Assembly (NCBI GenBank): GCA_032718475.1
Contig: JAUCBJ010004750.1
Coordinates: forward strand, 1 to 64,000
From: Nemertoderma westbladi
Lineage: Eukaryota > Xenacoelomorpha > Nemertodermatida > Nemertodermatidae
Direction: 5' to 3'
DNA: 64,000 bases
Below, in pieces: positions 1 to 10,655 of the stretch. Both the position numbers and the translations under genes were made by a program. The notes beneath the pieces were generated by a model. That model ran no database searches. It worked only from the letters and a program-made list of their open reading frames with translations, and had not been told where the DNA came from. Within the stretch, counting starts at the first letter, position 1. Each line of letters begins with the position of its first letter.

Positions 1-111
1 GTGTTTATTTGACACCTAGCAATTTAACTTTATGTGAATGAATAATTAATTCACGCTCATAAAATTCGTAGGAATTAGCGATAAAGAAATAATCTTATCT
101 GGGAGGATAAG

Positions 112-328
112 TCATTCTAAAAAAACATTAAAATAAGGCTGTATATGATTTCCATATATTAAAAAGTGGCTTTTGTCAGGTCCGTGTAGTGTCATTATGC
201 CGACGAACGGACTAGATTCCGTTTCCGGTTGATTTCGAATAAAGCCATGCCGGTCTAATTCAGTTTCAGCTCCCAAAAAATCAGTTTCAGCGATGAGTGA
301 AATGTTGCAGTCATATACTATCCGCAAC
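112..328 (-). CDS. Possible 3'-terminal exon of an unrecognised gene
   Basis: A stretch on the minus strand stays open for about 71 codons. It begins after a good acceptor (pyrimidine-rich ...ttgtcccag just above position 328) and ends in TGA at 112-114. An AATAAA signal on the same strand lies about 100 bp further on (plus positions 4-9, tttatt). The peptide has mixed, protein-like composition, for example SPFVGIMTLHGPDKSHFLIY, with no recognised domain. Only one base precedes the first full codon, so the upstream exon would have to end in phase 2. The start lies in an upstream exon that I did not find in the window. It could also be chance coding potential. Confidence 0.35.
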
Positions 329-329
329 C

Positions 330-1370
330 TGGGACAAGGCCAACGAGCGGGTTACAGGGTTACTCCGCTACTAAGGGGATTTAATGAAAATATTGATTCG
401 TAAGAAACTCAAATTATTCCTGAAATAACCCAGTCGACTGAACTTACGGACATTAATGTATCGGGGTTTCTTTAATTGAACCAAAAATCAGTATAACTCC
501 AGTTACCATTTTTAAACTTAAAACACATTAATTGTATTTATCTATGAAGGCAATATAGGCCTACATTGTATATAATGCTCTGCCCATATATTGCATAACG
601 TGACGTACCAAAGGTTTGTGTTCGAATCATCATCATCGAGTTTCTCGTTTACATTATTTTGAGTCTTCATAGCCGCCATTTGATACAGTCAGTCAGTAGG
701 TTAGACATCTAGTGCAAAATAACTGGAAGGCACTAGGCAGCTGGTGTCAGACCAGAAGTGCACCAGTAGACCTTTCGAAAGCCACGAGATAAATAACGGC
801 CACTCTCTCTGATTGGCTAATAATCTTGTCCTGTTGTATGTAAAGTAAACGTCTGGATGACTGAATCAATGCAGGAATGACTGAATGCAGGAATGATGAT
901 ATCAAAATATAATTGCAGTTACAGAGTTACCGTTGACCCTACCACAACCACCACTGCCACAATATCGCTAGGCGTACTACCGGTACCGGTAGTGTAGTAG
1001 CAATTTGACACCATTAGTGTTAAATTAACATACAAACTACCGGTATCGGGTATCCAATCCAAGCAACTATAAAATTTTGCCTGACTTTCAGTACCCCTTC
1101 AGCCCTTAACTGCTTAAAGAAATAATAATTAGGGTTAAAAAAAGTCATGATTAAATTTTAAAAAATCACCATATTTTAATTTTTTTATTTGACTTTAATC
1201 AAATAAATCACTAAAAAATAAAAAAAAATAAATTAAAATGGCAATAATAAAAATAAATAAAATTTAATTTTTATTGATTACGTAGGGCAGGCCTATACAT
1301 TATAAGCCTATTGAGCAACAATATTGATGATAGCTAATGGTTGGTATAGTACCGGTACTGTTGTAGTACA
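330..1370. other. Intergenic DNA, no gene seen
   Basis: This is AT-rich DNA with short stop-ridden frames. It contains several copies of accggta-type words that recur through the window, and an A/T-rich stretch near 1140-1270. I see no gene or RNA here. Confidence 0.5.
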
Positions 1371-1374
1371 CCAT

Positions 1375-2300
1375 GAACCGTAATATAGTTTCATTTTCTG
1401 ATGACACGGACCCCCCATATTTTTCTACAAAATAATCTTTATTATATTGCTTGAACTTTGAAATATACCGGTACAGATATAACAAGTTCAACTCACCGTC
1501 AGACCGTGGTTGACCCCATGAAGCCGGAATATTCGAGTTTGCCTTTTGCATTTTGCGTTGCATTGCAAGGATTCGAAATATGTAACAATATCTGAAGTTC
1601 GTTGACAAACAGCTGATATATAGGCATTCAAAGATTGCAAGAACGATCATTCGCTGAAAGCCATTTATTATATTTAATAAATACACGATGTTCTGGAACA
1701 TCTTGTTTACAGGTTTAAGTAGGAATAGCTACACAATAGATCTATTGGATAGGCCATGGCCTACTATATTTATACGGCCTAACAGGTCACTTGAAGACGC
1801 CTCGTAAAAAGAGGCCAGTTTTTTTTTCCCAATATTTAGTCATGTCCCATATATTGTGTATTTATTAAATATAATAAATGGCCTTCAGCGAACGATACTT
1901 CTTGCAATCTTTGAACGCCTATATCTCAGCTGTTTCTCAACAAAATTCAGATATTGTTACATATTTCGAATCCTTGCAACGCAAGCTTTCTACAGTTCTA
2001 ATGAAATGATAAAATTACGACTAATGTGAAGAATGGCCACGACAGGGCTGCAGGGAGAGTGCGATTTCGCAAAAGACACTTTTTTAAAACGCCCACAAAA
2101 AAAATTTGAAGGCAAAATCGAAAATTCCGGCTTCATGGGGTCAACGACGGTGAGTGGATGTGGAACTAGTTGTGTTTCAAATTTTAAGCAATATGATAAA
2201 GATTCTAAGTCAGTAAGTAGAAAGATGTGGGGGGGGGGGGGGGCAGGGGGTTCCGTGTCATCAGAAAATGACATTATATTACGGGTCATGGAGTGTAAGA
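1375..2300. repeat. Inverted-repeat hairpin of a dispersed repeat
   Basis: The left arm (about 1375-1692) reappears as its reverse complement at about 1857-2300, around a loop of about 165 bp. Shared landmarks include gatgacacggacccccc near 1400 and its complement near 2250, the fragment ccatgaagccggaat and its complement, and the innermost segment ccatttattatatttaataa. The left arm lacks about 120 bp that the right arm keeps. A third copy lies at 11565-11870. The structure looks like a foldback or MITE-like element. The short frames here (for example 2033-2473) cross this repeat and a G-run and are not genes. Confidence 0.7.
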
Positions 2301-3730
2301 TTAAAATAAGTATATACTTAAAAATTATACAGTCACAGACTGACAGACAGCTCTGCAGCTGTAATCCTGTAGGTAATCCCAGAATCCCCACCTGCCCATC
2401 TCCATTCAGCATTCCATTAGTTTTTAATAGGCCTACTGAAATAAGTTCAAGTGATTTGCTTTTAAGCTGTTAAGAAATGTCAGAATGTGTTTTTATAATT
2501 GATCTCAACAACGTAATAAAGTTATTACGGTAAGATGCCCCGTCTCTCCACCCTATACTTCCAGCTCCTTCATTCCATCTGTCAGTCTGTCCATGGCTGC
2601 ATGGCAGCATGGCGTGCTTGCTATTGCCTAGCACTGTAGCAGCCTAGCTGGGACCGAATTGCGGACGCTATATAAAAAATTGGCGAGGGTTATGGAGCAT
2701 TTGAAAATAGTTTTACTGTTTTATGAAGCACAATACGGCCATATGTCAGTCTGTCAGTAGGCCTATGCTGGTATGTGTGCTACACAATCAAAACAAAATC
2801 AAAATGAATGCCTTTCTACTCCTTGTACTGACCTGACTGATGTCAGGCCTACTTTTATTTTGCACCAAAAGGTTAGCCTAACTTTTGCTTGGAATGGCTG
2901 TACAGCTGTTTTTTTTAAAAACACTATCAGACTATCTGACTAGGTAGCACTATACTGCTATAGCAGTATAGGGATAGCGGATACTGGGATAGGCCTACCA
3001 CCTACCACCTACAGCTATACTACAGCAGTCTGGCAGTAGTGACAGTACTAGACCTGTAGACTACTGCTGTACTGCAGTACTGGCTGACTGGACTAAGTAT
3101 TGAAGTAAGCACCTCAAAGCCTCAAGAAGTGCATTAGTCTAGTCAGCTAGTCAGCTAGTGGTGTAACTGTAGGTACCGCCACCGGTACCGGTAGCGGTAG
3201 CTGTCGGCCTACTCATCCCGACTAACAGACTAGGCCTAACAAAATTTATTTTTATACCATCTCCAGGGGACGTCGCCAGATCTCTGTCAGTCTGCAGTCT
3301 GTAGGACAGTAGGATAAAAACTTCAAAAAATATTCACAGTTAATACTGTAATAGATATAGTCAGATATTGAATAAAAAAATATTGAATAAACACACAATA
3401 TCTGAATTGAAAAGTGTAGTGGATGTAATGGTAACCTATACCAGTACTGCTTTATGAACTGACTTTCTGTAATATTTTTCGGTACAGTCACGTTTCAAGT
3501 ACCTACAAAACAAATGCAACACAGCAGCTGAGCAGCAATACAACATTTTTATTACTTTACGAGTTTGTACAGTGGATTTTTGGTAAAATCGGTTTCAGTC
3601 AAGGTTTCAGTACACCCACTTGGCAATTTTTGAAGTTCCAAAACACGTTGATTTTGTGATGTACTGTACTGGTATACATATATATATGTATAAATTATAA
3701 AATAAATAATGTATATATATATGTATACAG
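2301..3730. other. Intergenic DNA, no gene seen
   Basis: I see no convincing gene. The sequence is rich in tagcagtac- and tagtcagctag-like words, giving local simple-sequence character around 2940-3200. Confidence 0.5.
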
Positions 3731-4225
3731 TATATATTCCAATTGAGAGAAAGGAGCAGGTTACAGAGGCAGGCTTTTCTAACCAAAACAATAAACGGCC
3801 ACTTTACCAATTGAGGGAAAGGAGCAGGTTACAGAGTCGGGCTTTTCTAACCAAAACAAGAAACGATCACTTTACCAAACTGAAACCGATTTGAGCCGTG
3901 GATTTGTTGAGGCTACAGACTACAGTATGGAGCATTGCATATTACAGTATTATGTATATAATGTATATATGTATATAATGTATATATGTATATATATTCC
4001 AATTGAGAGAAAGGAGCAGGTTACAGAGGCAGGCTTTTCTAACCAAAACAATAAACGGCCACTTTACCAATTGAGGGAAAGGAGCAGGTTACAGAGTCGG
4101 GCTTTTCTAACCAAAACAATAAACGATCACTTTACCAAACTGAAACCGAATTGAGCCGTGGATTTGTTGAGGCTACAGACTACAGTATGGAGCATTTGTA
4201 TATTACAGTACAGTATTATTATTAT
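3731..4225. repeat. Tandem duplication of 260 bp with internal 68-bp repeat
   Basis: A segment starting tatatattccaattgagaga at 3731 is repeated almost unchanged at 3991 (offset 260). Inside each copy a unit beginning aattgag...aaaggagcagg occurs twice, at 3741 and 3809 in the first copy, which gives a 68-bp sub-period. Each copy is bordered by (ta/tg)n runs. The + strand reading of about 87 codons that spans it repeats with the DNA and is unlikely to be a gene. Confidence 0.75.
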
Positions 4226-4404
4226 ATTATACTGTAGTATATTTGATTTATTATTTTGGTTAGAGATAGTTGGTCAGGCCTAACCTGTTAACCCTAATTA
4301 AAACTGTCATGTAGTACCGGTAACCCTAATAAACCTAAACCTTACGTCATAATCAGACATCCCAATAACACAGCCAAATTCAAAAAACGCATCATTGAAA
4401 TCCC

Positions 4405-4505
4405 CCTAAAAATGTTTCCTAGAACAAAAATATTTATCAAAATTGATCTCTAACACGTGTCCTATAACATTTATAAAAAAAAGTTGAAAAATCTAGCTAG
4501 TATAC
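4405..4505. repeat. Direct repeat flanking LINE-A (3' side)
   Basis: Positions about 4411-4505 match 7990-8081 over roughly 90 bp with scattered differences. Shared blocks are ctagaacaaaaatatttatc, aaaattgat, taacacgtgt and ctagctagtat. The repeat lies at the 3' end of the minus-strand LINE relic, so the pair is read as an old, long target-site duplication. Confidence 0.65.
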
Positions 4506-4516
4506 TACTAGTACTA

Positions 4517-6262
4517 CTAGGTCGAGCGAACTCGGACAGTGGAAATGAGATCCTTCCAGGCTTCCCGATTCTCCATAGTTATCTCAATTTCGTTTCTCCC
4601 AAGTTCTGTATCCCTTTCAAGTTGATCTATATATGTTATGGCCATTGGCCGGTCGTCCACGACTACGCTTTCCATGAGTTGGTTGCCAGAAAAATAGATC
4701 TGGTATGACCTCGCCTTTACTTCGCCAGCAGTGCCCACTGAATCGTAATCTGCGTTCACGGAGGGTAGTTGATACAGGTGGTATTGTACCATAAACTCGG
4801 CGTTTGTCATGTGTTGTCTCCAGCTGATGTTTAAGGCTGCCCTTAGTAGTCTTGTGTAGCAACCATCAATTCGTTGTTCAAGTGATTTAGTCAGTGTCTA
4901 GGTCTCACCCCCGTATAAAAATACACTTTCCACTGTGGCTCGAAAGAACTTAGTCTTCAGGTGCCTGGAGAGATCTGATTTCCAGATGGTATCCATTTTT
5001 GATAGAGCTGCCCAAGCCTTTGCTTTCCTAACTTCTATGTCCTTTTTGCTACTCAGTAACCATGATCCAAAGTACTGGAAGTCGTCGACCTTCCTTAGTT
5101 TATTATTATCAATGGTTGTCAAGTTTCCATCAACATTAAAGGTCATGAATTCGGTCTTGGTAGCATTTATATGCAATCCAACCTCCTTAGCAGCCCTCTC
5201 CACTTATTTAGTAGAAGCTGTGCATCTGCTAGCATATTAGAGAGCAGGGCGATGTCATCCGCAAAGTCGGTGTCTGTGACAGTAGTTGCCGGATATCCGG
5301 CGTTCTTGAAGTGTGAATCCCAGATCTTCACCCTTTGTGGCCGTCCTCATTGCGTAATCCAGCACAATTACAAATAGTAATGGTGCTAATGTGTCACCTT
5401 GCAGTACCGTACGCCAGCCAGGATTGAGAAAAACTCAGTTTCATCATCTGGTGAGAGTACCTGCGCTTCTGTGTCACTATATAACAATCCAATGCCAGCA
5501 ACAATTACTTCTGGTATTCCATAAGCTCTTAGGATTTCAAGCTTTTTGCCTCTATGGATGGAGTCGAATGCCTTCTTGAAGTCCACAAAAGTCATGACTG
5601 CGGGGAGATTCTTTGACTTAATTCCTTCAATCAGTCTCCGTAGTGCAACTATCTGAGCTACAGTATTGTCTACTTGGTCGAAATCCGTTTTGGCTCTTAC
5701 GCAGTAGTTTCTCTATGTGAGGCCTAATCCTATATAGAATCATTTTATTGTATATTTTGGCAGCTACCACAAGCAGACAGATCCCGTGATAGTTTGTTGG
5801 TATACCAAGGTCTCCTTTCTTGGGGAGAGGCTTTAGTTGAACTTTAGTCCAAATTGGTGGTGGCTTTTCCCCTTTTAACATCCGGTTGCAAAAATTCAAT
5901 AATGGTCTGTTTAGCACTCCTGTTTTCCATACCTCCGCTGGGATTTCATCTAATCCACTCGCTTTATTATTGGACATGCTTTTAATGCTTCTTTGGAGTT
6001 CGGCAGGTGTGAAGTCCCCTGTTTCTATAGATAGTGTCTTGTCATATATTTTCCTTGTAGGGCTGACCTCGATGTTTGGTGGCTGCCCAAGCAAGTTGCT
6101 GAAGTGATTTTTCCATTTCCCAACACGTTCTTCAGGACAATCGGCTTTGAGGCGCCCCTTTGCACAACTTTTCCGACCAGATACCTCATTTACAGTTTGC
6201 CAGGTAAGTCTTGATTGTTGCTGTATGTGAGCAGTTGTAATTGCTTCAATTTTATCCTGCAT
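4517..6262 (-). pseudogene. LINE-A reverse transcriptase remnant
   Basis: Fragments in three minus-strand frames give RT signatures: NNKASGLDEIPAEVWK, PKKGD..., NGFRPSRQ (6262-5627), FVDFKKAFDSIHRGKK (5595-5386), AAKEVGLHINATKTEFMTFN and KAWAALSKMDTIWK (5203-4898), then RLRFSGHCWR (4862-4617). The catalytic ADD segment falls in a broken stretch near 5203-5386 (a complement of 'FADDIALLSN' can be partly read there). It is an inactive copy. Confidence 0.8.
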
Positions 6263-6956
6263 GTACTTTTCCTAGCTGATGTTGTAAGCCGATTTAAGAT
6301 CGTCCATAGCTTTCTCAACCTTGTTAATGTTTTGGTTGTTGGTTGTTCGGTTTTAACTTTGTAGGCTATCTTAAGATCTTCTCTCTTACAAGTAACCTCA
6401 GAGTTTTGCCATGGCACATATTGTTTTCGTTTGGGTTTCTGGGGGATATGCCTCTTAGCTGAATCTTTGTGGGCTGTTATTATATTCTGGAAGTGTATAT
6501 TGAATCGGTGGAGTGGACTTCATCCATTGACTGAAGTGCTTCAAAGCGGTTTTGAACTTCTACTGTGTAAGAGCATCCTTTACTGCATTGTCAGTTCTCC
6601 CAGTTTCTTCCAGTCTTAGTTGATTTGCTTGCTTGTCCTGAGTTTGCTGGCTCTCAAACTGAGTCTGATCTCTGCAGTCACAATTCTGTGGTCCGAACCA
6701 ATTACAGAAGTAGGTTGAACGAGTTGTATGCCTCGCAGTTGATCATGCTGTTTCTCCACTTTTTGTTTATAAGGATGTAATCCAGTTGTACTTTGGTTCC
6801 ATTAGGGTGTTGATAGGTCCATAGCTTCTCCTTACTCTTTTCGAATGTGTTGTTTTGTTGGTATCAATTCACATTCTTCCATTAGGTTTAAACGTAAGTA
6901 GGCCTACCCTTGTCTTCTGGGCCAATTTGCGCATTCAGGTCACCGCAGCAATGACT

Positions 6957-7321
6957 TTAACATTGTGTTTCGGAATCCTTTATAAGTCCAGTCAGATCTT
7001 CATAAAACTTGACTGCTTGTCCTGGCTCTGAGGCATTGGTTGGACTGTAGCACCATATAACTGTTGTCTTGGGATTCCCATCAAATGTTGCGATCATAAC
7101 CCTGTAATTTATAGATTCGATGTTGTTTAGGGTCTTAAGTGCAAATGGCTGAATGGGCTTAGCAGAATTCCTACTCCACCAATTAATGCATTGGCCGAGT
7201 TTCTTACTGCTGAGCTTTTTACTAACGTCCATCCATTTCCAATGTCATTGTACTTCATGGCAGTGTCTTCATGACAAATCCGATGTTCTTGGATGCAGAA
7301 GATGTCGATGTTATATTCCAT
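6957..7321 (-). pseudogene. LINE-A apurinic endonuclease remnant
   Basis: Two overlapping frames on the minus strand carry the start of an APE-type endonuclease: MEYNIDIFCIQEHR (the QE motif with catalytic Glu) and GGVGILLSPF, then in another frame VMIATFDGNPKTTVIWCYSP (the P-S/T-N strand). A frame change between them, and the absence of a readable SDH end, show decay. In the family this enzyme nicks target DNA to prime reverse transcription. Confidence 0.75.
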
Positions 7322-7772
7322 TGCCAGAGCGACCTGTCTCCCTGTTTACTATGTGCTTTCAGCGTGCGTGCGTGCGTTCATTGTAGCAATATTTAGTGTC
7401 TTTCTACATTTCAACAGGTTGGTTCTTCTTTCTTCTCTGTCTTCTGTCCCAGTAGCCAATTAATCGACCCCAGCCTGGTGTACCACTGAGAGTCCTTATT
7501 GACCCGGGCGACGACCGAGCCGGTATTTCTCCTGGAGGGTTCTCATACTGATATCTTTCAGTTGCGAGAGTAAACCGCTTGTTCGCTTATCCATGGCCTA
7601 CAGCCCTGCTGCCGACTTTAGGGATCCTTTTGTTACACCCTGAAACAAGTGTGCCTCCCGGGTTAGGTATCCAGTATACTATAGACAGAGCGGGGCGTGT
7701 ATCATCTCTATTGCAGATGCGTATCAAGCCGTTGCCTTCAATGATGCCCAAGGCGCTATAGCCCTCAATGAC

Positions 7773-7822
7773 TTATTTAGTTGACGGGGCTAAAACCAAC
7801 CCACTCTTGATCAACTAAATAA
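7773..7822. repeat. 12-bp perfect inverted repeat
   Basis: ttatttagttga (7773-7784) is followed after 26 bp by its exact complement tcaactaaataa (7811-7822). It lies in the 5' leader of LINE-A. It may fold in the element RNA or be chance. Confidence 0.5.
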
Positions 7823-7985
7823 TGAATAGGCTACTGGCGCTTATCGGGCCTGCCCTACTGGGCTGACAGCTACAGGTAGTACCACATTACTGCTATAGTG
7901 GTAGCAGGATCAGGGGACCTGACCTGACCTGAGTATAGGTCGTATAAAAAATAGTAGCTAGTATAAAAAATAACAAATGCGACGA

Positions 7986-8081
7986 AGAAATGTGTTCTAG
8001 AACAAAAATATTTATCAAAATTGATAGCTAACACGTGTTCTATAAAATATATAAAAAAATTTTAGCAAAAACTAGCTAGTA
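7986..8081. repeat. Direct repeat flanking LINE-A (5' side)
   Basis: This is the partner of the 4405-4505 repeat, with the same order of blocks: ctagaacaaaaatatttatc, aaaattgat, taacacgtgt, ctagctagtat. More differences have accumulated than between the LINE-B flanking repeats, in keeping with an older insertion. Confidence 0.65.
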
Positions 8082-8320
8082 TAAAAAATCAATGTCATGG
8101 AAATTACTTTTTACTTAATTTGACTTACTTTTTTTGTCAAACTTGTTAATGACTTTGACAAAAAAAAGTGACTTATACCAAATAAAACTCATTGCCACGC
8201 AGTAGACTACACGTTCGTGGAGCCTTCGCGCAGCACGAGACTCAGTTAACCCAAGAAGCTGTAATCCGAGTACTTGTTTGTATTTACAATACGCCGCCAT
8301 GGAACTTCAGAGTCTTTCTC

Positions 8321-8745
8321 AAGGCCCGTTTCCGCGCTGCAATTTTATGTGAGGTATTAGGAGCTTGTTTTGATCTGTTTTTCTAGCTTTTTTTTCAAGC
8401 ATTTTATTGAGCTTTTTTTTCAAGCACTTTATTAAGCTTTTTTTCAAGCTTTTTTTGAGCTTTTTTCATGCTAGTTATGCCTTTTCTAACGTTCAGTTAA
8501 AATTAAGATATAATATGAATGTTCTAGAATTAGATAATTATGATATTCGACCCAGCTTTTTTTGAGCCTGTTTTCTAGCTTTTTTTGAGCTTTTTTTTAA
8601 GCTTTTTTTAAGCTTTATTCTATATTTTAGGTTTTAGCATTCGAAAATTCTCAGATTCATCTTAAAGCAATTAATTTCTAGAAATTGTTTTAACTAAAAA
8701 AAGCTTGAAATAAAGCTCAAAAGAAGCAGCGCGGAAACGGGCCTT
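8321..8745. mobile_element. MITE-like element with perfect 20-bp terminal inverted repeats
   Basis: aaggcccgtttccgcgctgc at 8321-8340 is matched exactly by its complement at 8726-8745. The 425-bp interior has no coding capacity and is filled with repeats of agctttttt / aaaaaagct, some in the form ttttttgagc. No clear target duplication could be settled (tca before, tta after). It is probably a non-autonomous DNA transposon. Confidence 0.7.
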
Positions 8746-8889
8746 TAACCTTTGACAGAACACATGTTTACCAACTTTGGTTTAATTTGATCTATACTAT
8801 GATTGACCGACTTATTTCGGTTTTTATCAAAATCTGAAACTACCGTTACCGACTGACAGACTGTCTCATTATTGACCACACTTCAGATT

Positions 8890-8970
8890 CTTTCCAAACT
8901 CTTGCGTTTGATTTATTATTTCAATAATATGAGATACTGTATTCAAAAGTTTGAATTATTTATTATTTAC
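8890..8970. repeat. Short dispersed repeat, copy 1
   Basis: About 70 bp around tttgatttattatttcaata ... gtttgaattatttattatt recur at about 12860-12935. It is a fragment of an unidentified dispersed repeat. Confidence 0.5.
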
Positions 8971-9132
8971 ACAAGGCCATGTACAGTATACATCTACACT
9001 AATGTACTATACTTTATGTCTTAGTATTATTATAAAGATAATAATTAATAGTTTTGATATAAAGTTGTTTTTGGTTTTCTGCATCTATCGTTTTGTGTGC
9101 CTTGCGTCAGTTCGACTATGAATAGTAACGTT

Positions 9133-10533
9133 TTATCGGTTTCTGGGGCCTTTTGCCTTTGAACGGGAACCTTTTGACTTTGAAAGGGTTTGTTTTCTTT
9201 TTCTGGATGGCGTTTTCACTTGAACACACGGACAGATGTCTCCCTTGCTGCTGCTATTTGTCTTTGAACGGGTTTGTTTTCTTTTTCTGGATGGCGTTTT
9301 CACTTGCACACACGGACAGATGTCTCCCTTGGTGCTGCTATTTGACTTTGAACGGGTTTGTTTTCTTTTTCTGGATGGCGTTTTCACTTGCACACACGGA
9401 CAGATGTCTCCATTGCTGCTGCTATTTGACTTTGATCGGGTTTGTTTTCTTTTTCTGGATGGCGTTTTCACTTGCACACACGGACAGATGTCTCCATTGC
9501 TGCAGCTATTTGACTTTGAACGGGTTTGTTTTCTTTTTCTGGGTGGCGTTTTCACTTGCACACACGGACAGATGTCTCCATTGCTGCTGCTATTTGTCTT
9601 TGAACGGGTTTGTTTTCTTTTTCTGGATGGCGTTTTCACTTGAACACACGGACAGATGTCTCCCTTGCTGCTGCTATTTGACTTTGAACGGGTTTGTTTT
9701 CTTTTTCTGGGTGGTGATTGCACTTGCACACACGGACAGATGTCTCCCTTGCTGCTGCTATTTGACTTTGATCGGGTTTATTTTCTTTTTCTGGATGGCG
9801 ATTTCACTTGCACACACGGACAGATGTCTCCATTGTTGCTGCTTTTTGACTTTGAACGGGTTTGTTTTCTTTTTCTGGATGGCGTTTTCACTTGCACACA
9901 CGGACAGATGTCTCCCTTGGTGCTGCTATTTGACTTTGAACGGGTTTGTTTTCTTTTTCTGGGTGGTGATTGCACTTGCACACACGAACAGATGTCTCCC
10001 TTGGTGCTGCTATTTGACTTTGAACGGGTTTGTTTTCTTTTTCTGGATGGCGATTTCACTTGCACACACGGACAGATGTCTCCATTGTTGCTGCTTTTTG
10101 ACTTTGAACGGGTTTGTTTTCTTTTTCTGGATGGCGTTTTCACTTGCACACACGGACAGATGTCTCCCTTGGTGCTGCTTTTTGACTTTGAACGGGTTTG
10201 TTTTCTTTTTCTGGATGGCGTTTTCACTTGCACACACGTACAGATGTCTCCCTTGGTGCTGCTATTTGACTTTGAACGGGTTTGTTTTCTTTTTCTGGAT
10301 GGCGATTTCACTTGCACACACGGACAGATGTCTCCATTGTTGCTGCTTTTTGACTTTGAACGGGTTTGTTTTCTTTTTCTGGATGGCGTTTTCACTTGCA
10401 CACACGGACAGATGTCTCCCTTGGTGCTGCTATTTGACTTTGAACGGGTTTGTTTTCTTTTTCTGGGTGGTGATTGCACTTGCACACACGGACAGATGTC
10501 TCCCTTGCTGCTGCTATTTGACTTTGATCGGGT
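9133..10533 (-). pseudogene. In-frame continuation of the BAF-like gene: basic 28-residue repeats
   Basis: Directly downstream and in the same frame as the 10534-11046 ORF, the minus strand encodes repeats of the type KTPSRKRKQTRSKSNSSS followed by KGDICPCVQV. The frame is interrupted only by TAA at 10534-10536 and again at 9778-9780. It ends with a distinct non-repeat C-terminus (KGSRSKAKGPRNR) and TAA at 9133-9135. The strongly basic Ser/Arg/Lys composition suggests DNA or RNA binding or nuclear targeting, with a Cys pair in each repeat (CPC). Either the protein is truncated to 170 residues and this is a decayed tail, or there is an assembly or allelic difference. A poly(A) signal on this strand lies at plus 8959-8964. 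Confidence 0.6.
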
Positions 10534-10655
10534 TTATTTTCTTTTTCTGGATGGCGATTTCACTTGCACACACGGACAGATGTCTCCCTTGCTGCTGCTA
10601 TTTGACTTTGAACGGGTTTGTTTTCTTTTTCTGGGTGGTGATTGCGCACACAGAC
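9170..10655. repeat. 84-bp tandem array (about 18 units) inside the BAF-like gene
   Basis: The units are 84 bp, exactly 28 codons, so copy number can change without shifting frame. Units fall into subtypes (ggatggcgttttcac, ggatggcgatttcac and ggtggtgattgcac versions) that occur in repeated order, for example 9700-9890 and 10460-10620, a higher-order pattern that implies block duplication. The plus-strand reading of 515 codons rich in FVFFFW is the complement of the basic repeats and not a separate gene. Confidence 0.85.

Larger units (their letters stand above)
4506..7985 (-). mobile_element. LINE-A: decayed APE-type non-LTR retrotransposon, RTE-like
   Basis: Minus-strand fragments encode, in element order, an apurinic endonuclease (7321-6957), the thumb-proximal and palm segments of a reverse transcriptase (6262-5386), the late RT region (5203-4898) and the C-terminal tail (4862-4517). 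The element is about 3.5 kb, has many frameshifts and stops, and ends in a TAG/CTA-rich 3' tail at 4504-4520. Length, APE endonuclease, very short 3' UTR and microsatellite tail fit the RTE group, but the clade is inferred. The same family as LINE-B is suggested by the shared QEHR endonuclease motif, the KAWAALSK/KAWAALNR segment and the LRFSGHC/LRFAGHC tail. Confidence 0.85.
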
